Below are positions 1 to 7,443 of a stretch of 64,000 nucleotides of DNA, piece by piece. This DNA is from Sphingomonas phyllosphaerae FA2 (GTDB taxonomy: Bacteria; Pseudomonadota; Alphaproteobacteria; Sphingomonadales; Sphingomonadaceae). The notes under the pieces are model-generated. The model did no database searches. It worked only from the letters and a program-made list of their open reading frames with translations, and was not told the DNA's origin. Position numbers and translations under genes: made by a program. The stretch covers positions 56,986 through 120,985 of the forward strand of contig NZ_ATYK01000004.1 of NCBI RefSeq assembly GCF_000427645.1, written 5' to 3'. How positions within the stretch are numbered: the stretch's first letter is position 1; every line of letters begins with the position of its first letter.

Positions 1-1326
1 CGGCACCTGGATGCGTAGCGCGAGCGCGTCGGAGCGGTCGCTGACGTTGCCGGCGGTATCGACGGAGCGAACATGGACCTGGTGGCTCCCGACCGACAGC
101 GCCGAGGCGACCTCGTACGTCCAGGCACCCGCGGCATCGGTGGCCACGGTCCCAACCCTGCGCCCGTCGAGATAGATCAGTACATTGGATCCGACTTCGG
201 CCGTACCCTGGATGACCGGCCGGACCACCGTCGTTCGCCCGTCGTTTGCCACGCCGGTGTCGGACGCGGGCGTCAGCGTAGGCGTGTCGGGACGGAGCGG
301 GTCGATGCTGTCGACCGTGATCGCGACGCCCAGCGACGCGCTGTTGCCAACGCTTGCGGAGATGCGGTGTGTGCCGTCACTCAGGTCCGCGACGTCGTAC
401 GTCCACTTGCCTCCGACGCCGTTCGCGACGGCCGTGCCGACTGCGCGTCCGTCGACAGAAACCTTTACCAGCGAACCGGAAGCGGCGCGCCCTTCGACCG
501 TCAGCGTGGAATTGGAGGTGATGTCATCGCCGATACGGCCGCTGTCGGATGCCTCTGCCAGCTTCGGACCGGCCAGAAGCGCATTGGGAACGCGTCCTTC
601 CGCGGCACCCGCGGTCACGAAATGGCGCGTCGCGGCGGCCAAGTCAGTGCCGAACGCCGCAGAAAGATCCGCATAGCTCGCGGTATAGCTCAATGCGTCG
701 AACGTGACGGTGCGTCCCTCCGCGGCGCCCCATGCCAAATAATGCTGCGTCACCGCGCGCGTATCGGTGCCATAGGCAGCGCGCAGGTCGGCGTTCGACG
801 CCAGATAGCTCCACGGATCGAAGGTGACGGCGCGTCCCTCGGCCGCACCCTCCTTGATGAAGTGGCGCGTGGCAGCCGTGGTGTCTGTTCCGAAAGCGGC
901 GCGCAAATCCGCGTAGCTGGCGAGATAGGCCAGCGCGTCAAAGGAGGTTCCGCGCCCCTCGTTGGCGCCCCATTGGATGTAGTGGCGGGTGGCACTGGCG
1001 GTGTCGGTGCCATAGACGGCGCGCAGGTCGGCGTAGCTGGCGATATAGCTCAAGGCATCGAACGACGGCGTACGTCCCTCGCGCGCGCCGGACAAGATGT
1101 AGTGACGAGCCGCCGCCTCGGCGTCGATGCCGAAGGCGCCGCGCAGATCGCCGTAACTGGCGGTATAGCCAAGCGCATCGAAACGGATGCTGCGCCCCTC
1201 GCGTTGGCCCGCCGTGGCGTAATGGCGACGGCCCGCCTCCGGATCGGCACCCAGCACCGCCCGCAGATCCGCATAGGAAGCAATATAGGCGAGCGCTTGC
1301 GCGTCGTCCCAGGTCGAGCCATTCAT
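1..1326 (-). CDS. secreted/surface protein with six 40-residue repeats and Ig-like domains (partial, C-terminus off window)
   Basis: An uninterrupted reading frame starts at the ATG on 1324-1326 and stays open to base 1, giving at least 442 residues. Residues about 6-245 are six consecutive 40-residue repeats, each with a core like 'YIASYADLRAAFGTD' and ending 'GA.EGR'. They are followed by two Ig-like segments (about 265-345 and 350-442) containing 'VKVSVDGRAVGT' and 'VLIYLDGRRVGT', typical of bacterial Ig-like adhesin modules. No classical signal peptide is seen at the N-terminus, which suits type I secretion through a C-terminal signal beyond the window; this is inference. It lies downstream of, and on the same strand as, the Wza/Wzc genes, so a surface or matrix role in the exopolysaccharide layer is plausible. 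The repeat family is known from secreted alphaproteobacterial and cyanobacterial proteins, but its function is not established. Confidence 0.8.
   Translation of the reverse strand, partial: MNGSTWDDAQALAYIASYADLRAVLGADPEAGRRHYATAGQREGRSIRFDALGYTASYGDLRGAFGIDAEAAARHYILSGAREGRTPSFDALSYIASYADLRAVYGTDTASATRHYIQWGANEGRGTSFDALAYLASYADLRAAFGTDTTAATRHFIKEGAAEGRAVTFDPWSYLASNADLRAAYGTDTRAVTQHYLAWGAAEGRTVTFDALSYTASYADLSAAFGTDLAAATRHFVTAGAAEGRVPNALLAGPKLAEASDSGRIGDDITSNSTLTVEGRAASGSLVKVSVDGRAVGTAVANGVGGKWTYDVADLSDGTHRISASVGNSASLGVAITVDSIDPLRPDTPTLTPASDTGVANDGRTTVVRPVIQGTAEVGSNVLIYLDGRRVGTVATDAAGAWTYEVASALSVGSHQVHVRSVDTAGNVSDRSDALALRIQVP
592..1311 (-). repeat. six tandem 120-bp coding repeats
   Basis: Within the left-edge gene the coding sequence repeats every 120 bp. 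The conserved tyrosine of the YIASYADL core falls at residues 14, 54, 94, 134, 174 and 214. The copies are diverged at the DNA level but keep an exact 40-codon spacing without insertions. They encode protein modules and are not a CRISPR or satellite array. Confidence 0.85.
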
Positions 1327-1485
1327 GATGTATTCCCCCGTTAACCTTGTCGCCGTTAGCAGAACAACTGCCGAAGGATTCAAGAATATCGGGAAGATTT
1401 GCCCATTCCGGGACTATTTGGCGTCAGGGGGCGTCGGAATGTTCCCATCTCGCATGCGCGCAGTCATGACCAACGCCCAAGCCAC

Positions 1486-1794
1486 CTACCGCGGGCCGTT
1501 GTCCGTCTGCCTGACCGCGCGGGCGGCAGTATCGTAGCCGGCCGTAGCGTCCAGGGAAGAATCCTGGTTGCGGTCGATGCGTGTCGCCACGCGCGCGTTG
1601 ATGCGGTTTTGAATGCGGGTATTCAGCCGTGCCATGGGCGCCACCCCGGCAACAGCCTGCGTACGACGCTGGCCGGCCTCGCCCGCCGAGGATGTTGCGA
1701 CACGCCCGTTGACCATATCTTGCGCCGACGCCACGCCCCCAACAAGTGACAATGACAGGGTCAAGGCGGCGACCGAGACAGCGCGTCTTCTCAC
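1486..1794 (-). CDS. small secreted protein of the polysaccharide locus
   Basis: A 102-residue protein begins with a clear Sec signal peptide: an Arg-rich start, a hydrophobic stretch and a cleavage site near 'VASA-QD', residues about 1-24. The mature part is short, polar and rich in Arg, Ala and Thr, and I recognise no domain. Its start codon overlaps the stop of the upstream 429-residue gene by 4 bp (ATGA, 1791-1794), so it is almost certainly translated as the last gene of the wza-wzc operon. A periplasmic accessory role in polysaccharide assembly is inferred only from position. Confidence 0.75.
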   Translation of the reverse strand: MRRRAVSVAALTLSLSLVGGVASAQDMVNGRVATSSAGEAGQRRTQAVAGVAPMARLNTRIQNRINARVATRIDRNQDSSLDATAGYDTAARAVRQTDNGPR

Positions 1795-3056
1795 TTCCGC
1801 CCTCCCGGTGACTGCGGCTTGAGTTCCACGTGCTCAATACGGCCGGACAAGCCCGAAATACTATCAGACGGGCGGGCCGCCAAAATCAGCGTCTGCACAG
1901 GGCAGCCCGCCGGCACCTGGAACACACCCTCGAACCCGGCGCTCCCTTGGCTTGATCGCGATACCGTCACTCGGCCCAGCTCCCGCCCGTTCTGACAGAC
2001 CAAAGTCCAATACGGCAGCGTGCCGTCCGGCTGGTCGATGTCGATGCTTCGCCCCTGCAACCGATAGCTACCCGGCGGCAGCAACTGAACCTGTTGCAGC
2101 ATCGGCCCGCCGATGCTGGCCGGCGCGGAGAAATCGAACCCGTCCTTGGCGATCGTGCCGGTGATCCCGCCGTCGCCGACCACAACCCAATCGAACGGCG
2201 TCGGCGTGTCCGACTGGCCCGAAAAATTGCCAGAGCGTGACCGGTCCCGCGGCGCCAGGGGATGCATGGTCGCGTAATAGCTCCATGCCTGATCCACCTT
2301 GCCGCTCGCGAACAAGGCGGCAAGCAAGGCCGCTTTCGCTGACTCGGGCGTCGCGATGCCGACGCGGTCGAGGCGGCGGAACAGCATCGCCGTTGCAAGC
2401 GGATCGGTCCCTCGCGCTGCCACGAAGCCAATGAAGCCGTCGCGCCAAGGCGGGTTCGTCGCGAGCAAGCGCACCAGCCGCGCTTGTACGGGCGCTTCGA
2501 CGCTTGCCGCTGCCAAGACCGGAAAGAGCGCACCGGACGTCTCCGGTTTGACCCGCAGCGCGATGTCGTAATGGCGTAGCGCGCCGTCGACGTCGCCGTG
2601 TGCGACGGCATCCTCAATCCTCCACAATTGGGTTAGAGGATCGCGACGCGAGAGGGTCTCCGAATAGGTGAAGGCACGGCGCGCCGTCACGGTATCACCG
2701 CGCATCTGTGCGTTGAACCCCAGCGCCGCTGCCGCCGGTACGCTCACCGCATCTTGGCGTAAGGCCGTAATAGCCAGTTTATCGCTGCGCAGTCGATCAC
2801 TTGCCGTCGCTTCCGGTCCGCTCAGCGTCGCCGCGAGGTGCGCCGTCGTGCGTCCATCGTAAGACGCCAAGGCAAAGGCGCGTTCGGCATCGCGACCCGA
2901 TGCCTGGGCAAGCGAGAAGCTGCCTTCGTAATAGCCAACGACGGCCACGATCGCCGCCAGTGCGACGCGAGCAGGCCATTGTTTACGGAAGCGGCGAGCA
3001 AGGCGACCGCCGCTTCCACGCGGCCGGTCAGGCCTTTTCGTCACGTTCGCGCCCAT
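1791..3056 (-). CDS. membrane-anchored tetratricopeptide-like protein of the EPS operon
   Basis: The protein has about 421 residues from the ATG at 3056; in-frame ATGs at 3068 and 3080 are possible alternatives giving up to 429. A basic N-terminus is followed by one transmembrane helix ('VALAAIVAVVGYYEG'). An Ala-rich helical region then resembles TPR repeats (for example 'DGALRHYDIALRVKPETSG'), and the C-terminal half looks like a beta-rich domain. The start lies inside the 3' end of the tyrosine-kinase gene, and the stop overlaps the next small gene by 4 bp, so the three genes are probably translationally coupled. Comparable one-TM TPR proteins accompany Wza/Wzc-type export genes in sphingomonads. 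A scaffold role in the export complex is inference. Confidence 0.75.
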   Translation of the reverse strand: MGANVTKRPDRPRGSGGRLARRFRKQWPARVALAAIVAVVGYYEGSFSLAQASGRDAERAFALASYDGRTTAHLAATLSGPEATASDRLRSDKLAITALRQDAVSVPAAAALGFNAQMRGDTVTARRAFTYSETLSRRDPLTQLWRIEDAVAHGDVDGALRHYDIALRVKPETSGALFPVLAAASVEAPVQARLVRLLATNPPWRDGFIGFVAARGTDPLATAMLFRRLDRVGIATPESAKAALLAALFASGKVDQAWSYYATMHPLAPRDRSRSGNFSGQSDTPTPFDWVVVGDGGITGTIAKDGFDFSAPASIGGPMLQQVQLLPPGSYRLQGRSIDIDQPDGTLPYWTLVCQNGRELGRVTVSRSSQGSAGFEGVFQVPAGCPVQTLILAARPSDSISGLSGRIEHVELKPQSPGGRK

Positions 3057-5235
3057 AGCCGTAGCCATATTCGTAACCATAGCCGTAATGCGCCTTGCGT
3101 GCCTCGAACTTCGTCAGAACACCACCGAAGACGCGGGCGTTGGCGCTGGCGAGACGGCCGAGTGCGGTCTTGACCAGGCTGGAGCGAATCCCGTGGGATT
3201 CCACCGCATAGATCACGCCTTCGACACGGCTAGCGATTAGCGGTGCATCGGCCAGCCCCATGACGGGGGGCGAGTCGATGATGACATGGTCGTATTGCTC
3301 TAGCAGTCGGGCAAGGAGCACCGCCAGGCGGTTGCCGGTTAGCAGTTCGGCCGCATTAGGCGGGATCGGTCCGGCAGACATGGCCATGAAGCCCATATCC
3401 TGCATCGGGAACAACATAGTCGAAATGTCGTCGTCGCCCGCCAGGAAGTTGCTCAACCCACGCTCGTGATCAACGCCTCCCATCTGATGGATGGATGGCG
3501 AGCGCATGTCGCCGTCAACGAGCAGGACGTTACGTCGCCCCCGAGACAATGTGGTTGCCAGTGCAAGAGCGGTGGTCGACTTACCCTCCGCAGGGCGCGT
3601 CGAGGTGACCGCGAAACTGCGTGGGATGCCGCTCTCGGTTGTGAAGGCAAGACTTGTCTGGATCGCCAGATAAGCGTCGAACAGGTCCGACTTACGATCG
3701 AGCAACGCTTCTTTCGGCGTAGAGCGATCGACCTTCGGCACCGATCCCAGCAGTGGCAATCCAAGCCGACGTTCAACTTCCGCGGGATCGGCTATCGCCT
3801 CATCGATCTGCTCCAGTGCGAAAGCAGCTACCGCACCAAGACCGGTGCCGATTAGCAGCGATAGCACTAGATTGAGCAGAAGCCGCGGGCTGGATGGCTT
3901 TTCGGGGGTATCGGCAGCATCGACTACGGAAACGTTGTTAATGCCGACGCCACCCGCAACACCGATTTCCTTGAAACGTTGTAGCAGGCCGTCATAAAGT
4001 GCGCGGTTGGTATCCACTTCCTGCTGGTAGATATTGTACTGGATGCTTCGCCGACGAAGGTCGAGATAGCTCGACTTCAGGGCGTTGACCTTGTTCTGCA
4101 ATCCACGCTCGCGCTCCAGCGCTTCGCGGAAGTCGGCATTGAGCGATCCGGACACGCGTCGCTCCTCGCGGGCGATGGACCGATCGAGCTGGTCGATCTG
4201 CGACTGGACGGCCTTAGCGGTCGGATAGTCGGGCTGGAACTGGACCATTAACCGCTGATAGTCGGCGGCAAGCTCCGCACGGCGCTGGCGCAGGTTGTTG
4301 ATGGCGGTGTTTCGCAGCGCTTCGGTCGACGCGCCGGCGGCACCAGCCTGACGGAAGCGCGCCTCGGCTTGAATTCGCTCGGCCGTCGCCTGCGACAAGG
4401 CGGTGTTGAGGGTGGCGAGATCATCCGCGACAATCGACCGCTCGGTCGTCGTCTTTCCATCGCCCGATTGCGATGGCAGATTAATGATTTGCTGCGCGGA
4501 GGCGTAGTTCACCAGTTGTCGCTGTGACGCATCCAGCCGTTCCTTGGACTGCGCCAGCTGTCGCTGGAGCAGGTTACGGCCGTAGGATGTCGCCTGTACC
4601 TTGCGTTCCAGGTTCGTCTGGATGAAATTTTCCGCCCAGGCATTGGCGACCTGCGCGGAAAAGACCGGGTCAGGGCTGGTGAACGAAATGTCCACGAGGC
4701 GCGACAAGCGCGTCGGGGTGATCACGAGATTGTCGCGGAGCGTTTTGCCTGCCACCCGCTGTCGTTCCAGACGCCCGCCGGCCGGATAGCGGCCGTTCAC
4801 CAGCTGGAATGCCGGCGTGTCCGCCGCGGTGTCGAACCGTTCAAAAAACTTTGGATCGTCGACCAGCTTCAGCTGCTGCGCGACCCGTTCCGACAGCGAG
4901 CGCGATTTCAGCAGCCCGTATTGCGTCTGATAGAATTCCTGATCCGCCAGACTGGCTTCGCGTTCGACGCCTTGGATATCGGTGACCTTGCTGGATTCAC
5001 GCAAAACCTCGATCGAAGCGGTCGCGGTATATTTGGGTGTCATCAGCAGGGTGATGATGAGGCCCAGCAAAACGCATGCCGCGACGATCGACAGGATAAC
5101 GTATCGCCGCCGAATTATCATGCGAAGATATTGCCGCAGGACCGGCATCTTCGCTGGCTCAGGCGGCTGCTGGCTGCTGAAAGCCCCCCCGGCCGGCAGT
5201 ACGCCGCCAGGTGTCATGGCTGTCGCTGGATTCAT
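3028..5235 (-). CDS. polysaccharide co-polymerase with tyrosine autokinase domain (Wzc/ExoP/GumC-like)
   Basis: This 735-residue inner-membrane protein sets chain length and drives export of capsule or exopolysaccharide. The N-terminal Wzz domain is flanked by transmembrane helices at about 44-65 and about 455-475, with a long coiled-coil periplasmic region between (Gln/Arg-rich, 'LDASQRQLVNYASAQQ'). The C-terminal BY-kinase domain has a Walker A at about 545-553 ('TRPAEGKSTTA'), a Walker A' near 573 ('LLVDGDMRSPS') and a Walker B near 653 ('VIIDSPPVMG'). The last 20 residues carry a tyrosine cluster (HYGYGYEYGYGYG), the usual autophosphorylation tail. Length and domain order match Wzc-type proteins with a fused kinase. 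It sits just downstream of the Wza-like gene, as expected for an export operon. Confidence 0.95.
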   Translation of the reverse strand: MNPATAMTPGGVLPAGGAFSSQQPPEPAKMPVLRQYLRMIIRRRYVILSIVAACVLLGLIITLLMTPKYTATASIEVLRESSKVTDIQGVEREASLADQEFYQTQYGLLKSRSLSERVAQQLKLVDDPKFFERFDTAADTPAFQLVNGRYPAGGRLERQRVAGKTLRDNLVITPTRLSRLVDISFTSPDPVFSAQVANAWAENFIQTNLERKVQATSYGRNLLQRQLAQSKERLDASQRQLVNYASAQQIINLPSQSGDGKTTTERSIVADDLATLNTALSQATAERIQAEARFRQAGAAGASTEALRNTAINNLRQRRAELAADYQRLMVQFQPDYPTAKAVQSQIDQLDRSIAREERRVSGSLNADFREALERERGLQNKVNALKSSYLDLRRRSIQYNIYQQEVDTNRALYDGLLQRFKEIGVAGGVGINNVSVVDAADTPEKPSSPRLLLNLVLSLLIGTGLGAVAAFALEQIDEAIADPAEVERRLGLPLLGSVPKVDRSTPKEALLDRKSDLFDAYLAIQTSLAFTTESGIPRSFAVTSTRPAEGKSTTALALATTLSRGRRNVLLVDGDMRSPSIHQMGGVDHERGLSNFLAGDDDISTMLFPMQDMGFMAMSAGPIPPNAAELLTGNRLAVLLARLLEQYDHVIIDSPPVMGLADAPLIASRVEGVIYAVESHGIRSSLVKTALGRLASANARVFGGVLTKFEARKAHYGYGYEYGYGYGRERDEKA

Positions 5236-5264
5236 ATCGGCGAGGGACCCTTGAGAGCGCGCGA

Positions 5265-5975
5265 TTACTGCAGGATCGCGATGAGAGGAGCGGCAAGCAC
5301 AGGAGCGAGCGATACCAGATCGCGGAAGCGCCGTCGTTGCGGGGAGTCGCCCACGACGATCACATCGTTGGCGTAGATTTGCGGATCGTCGTACATGCCG
5401 CGCCGGATGGCGCCGACGTTGTATAGCCCCGCCATCTTGCGGCCCTCCACCGTGCGCAGGATGACCACATCGTCCTGCCGCGCGAATTCCGACAGACCCT
5501 TGGCCGAGGCGATCGCCCGCATCAGGGTCATCTGATTGGTGACCGGGTACAAGCCGGGTTCAACCACCTGACCGTCCACAGTCACGACTTGGCTGACCGA
5601 CCCCTTGATGTTGACGGTCACTTCCGGGTTTCGCACGTAGCGGGTGCGCAGGGCGTTCTCGATCGCGGTGGCCAGCTCGCCGGTCGTCTTTCCACGGGCG
5701 TCGATCGTTCCGGCCAGCGGCATCGCGATACGGCCGCTCGCATCAATCTGCACCTCGCGACTGAGATCGGGAACGTTGAAGACGTCGATCTGCACGGTGT
5801 CCAAGGGGCCGATCAACGCAGGACGGTCGCCCGCGATGAGGTCACCTCGTGTCGGTGCGGGCAGGGTCGTGTCATTCTCGACGACGGTGAGCCGTTGCGT
5901 CGGTACGAGCGGCTGACGACCCCCGCAGCCCGCTAGGACCGAAGCGCCCAACAGGACGATCAACATTTTACGCAT
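5265..5975 (-). CDS. polysaccharide export outer-membrane lipoprotein (Wza/GumB-like)
   Basis: The 236-residue protein starts with a lipoprotein signal, lipobox 'VLAGC' with Cys17. It contains the polysaccharide-export domain ('GDRPALIGPLDTVQIDVFNVPDLSREV', described here only by its core) at about 45-130, and an SLBB-type domain after it ('VTVDGQVVEPGLYPV'). Proteins of this family form the outer-membrane channel through which the polymer leaves the cell, working with the Wzc-type partner encoded 29 bp downstream. It is shorter than E. coli Wza (about 380 residues) and close to GumB (about 230), so it may have a single SLBB domain. It is probably the first gene of the short export operon. 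Confidence 0.93.
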   Translation of the reverse strand: MRKMLIVLLGASVLAGCGGRQPLVPTQRLTVVENDTTLPAPTRGDLIAGDRPALIGPLDTVQIDVFNVPDLSREVQIDASGRIAMPLAGTIDARGKTTGELATAIENALRTRYVRNPEVTVNIKGSVSQVVTVDGQVVEPGLYPVTNQMTLMRAIASAKGLSEFARQDDVVILRTVEGRKMAGLYNVGAIRRGMYDDPQIYANDVIVVGDSPQRRRFRDLVSLAPVLAAPLIAILQ

Positions 5976-6040
5976 GCGGAGGCGATGCTCTCAGGTTAGG
6001 GATTGACGAGCCATAGTTAGCGCCGTGTCCAAGGTAAAGG

Positions 6041-7399
6041 TCAGCCTTGTCGACCCGACTTAACTCCATGAAGCCACGAGGCCGCGACCACGATCAACAT
6101 CATCATGGTCGGCGTACGGGCCGGATAGTCGAAGGCACTGGCCAGCACCGTCAGCAGCAGCATGATCGAGCCGATTCGAGCAAGGGCCGGATCCGCCAGA
6201 TCAGCCGGCCGCCGCCATGCCGCCACGCTTGCCCATCCCCACCATGCCAGCGCAGCCAGTAGCAACAGCAGTCCCAAAATGCCGGCATCAAGCACAATTT
6301 CGAGAAGATCGTTGTGGGCGTGGTTGAAGTAGGTCGGCTTCAGCAGCGCCAGCGGTTCGTGGATGCGGAAAACAGGGTCGAAGCTTCCTAGGCCGGCACC
6401 GGCCGGAAAATAGTTCAGCGTCATCGCCCACACGGTCGGCAACGCGCGCCCGCGCATGTCCTGTCCGGCGTCCATCTCGAAGATCCGCTGAATTGATACC
6501 GCGCGGTCCGCCGCGACGCTGATCAGCACGAAGATGGCAACGATGGCCGCCACTGCGGCGATCAGCGCCGGGAATGCCCACGTCGGCGCACGGCGCAGCG
6601 CCCGCCGGATGTTGCTGCGCGCCACCAGCAGGCTACCGGCAAGCGCCAGCGCCCCCAGCAACAGTCCAGCGCGCGATCCGCTCACCACAATCGTCATCAG
6701 AAGCAAAAGCGTCAGTCCAACCCCGATCACCGCTCGTCCGCGTCCGCGGTTGCGACCGGCAAACACCCATGCCGGCACCAGCAGACAGCCCAGAGCCAGC
6801 AAGAGCGCGAAATGGTTGCGGTTGGCGAAGATGCCGCTCATTTCGCCCACGCTGTCGTTGATGAGGGGATTGTTGAAGCCCGAACCCGAAAGCTGCATGA
6901 GCCCGAGCAGGTTTGCCGCAACGATCATAATCAGGATTACGCCCGGCAGCAGCCGACGCTCGTCCGGCCGGATGCTGTCGATCATCACGACCGTCGTCAG
7001 CGGTACGATCAGCGAGGCCAGTGCATTCAATGTGGTACCTGGTACCAGCGCCAGCGGGCGCCAGGGCTGAGGCTGCCCCATCGTCGCGTCGACGACCAGC
7101 GTCCGTCCGGGCAGCGCTTGCCAGAGCGCGGGTGGGAGCGGGATCAATTGCAGGACGGCCAATCCGATGGCCGCCAGCAACAGCCACCAGACCGGGCGGG
7201 AACGCCCAACTTCCGGGCGATCACCGAAAAGCGCCAGTAGGAAAAGCGACAAAACGGCGACCAAGCGCACGACGAACTGCCCGTAGACCGTGGCGCGCGA
7301 TGCGCCCCCGGCGATCGACAGCACTACCAGAAACGAACAGAACAAGATGAACGATAGGCTCGGCCTGTGAAGGAGGCGGGGCGACGGCATGGTGGGCAT
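6041..7399 (-). CDS. O-antigen ligase/polymerase family membrane protein (Wzy_C)
   Basis: The protein has 452 residues and about eleven hydrophobic segments. It carries the typical O-antigen ligase features: 'GIFANRNHFALLLALGCL' in a mid-protein helix and the periplasmic-loop motif 'FNHAHNDLLEIVLDAG' near residues 355-370. Members polymerise or ligate undecaprenyl-linked oligosaccharides at the periplasmic face. It lies between the Wza-like and CapD-like genes on the same strand. A second, different polymerase-type protein is encoded at 13284-14450, so which one polymerises the repeat unit cannot be decided from sequence alone; this one could instead be the ligase. Confidence 0.88.
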   Translation of the reverse strand: MPTMPSPRLLHRPSLSFILFCSFLVVLSIAGGASRATVYGQFVVRLVAVLSLFLLALFGDRPEVGRSRPVWWLLLAAIGLAVLQLIPLPPALWQALPGRTLVVDATMGQPQPWRPLALVPGTTLNALASLIVPLTTVVMIDSIRPDERRLLPGVILIMIVAANLLGLMQLSGSGFNNPLINDSVGEMSGIFANRNHFALLLALGCLLVPAWVFAGRNRGRGRAVIGVGLTLLLLMTIVVSGSRAGLLLGALALAGSLLVARSNIRRALRRAPTWAFPALIAAVAAIVAIFVLISVAADRAVSIQRIFEMDAGQDMRGRALPTVWAMTLNYFPAGAGLGSFDPVFRIHEPLALLKPTYFNHAHNDLLEIVLDAGILGLLLLLAALAWWGWASVAAWRRPADLADPALARIGSIMLLLTVLASAFDYPARTPTMMMLIVVAASWLHGVKSGRQG

Positions 7400-7443
7400 T
7401 CGGAGGTCAACCTGTGCAAGCGGGTGACGGGGCGAGCCCGCGT

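Noticed and set aside
592..1311. Regular 120-bp repeats as a CRISPR array
   Set aside because: Repeats are contiguous, codon-aligned and diverged; there are no spacers and no cas genes.
73..1344. 423-residue plus-strand frame over the left edge
   Set aside because: Arg-rich shadow of the minus-strand repeat/Ig-like gene, which has the regular 40-residue periodicity.
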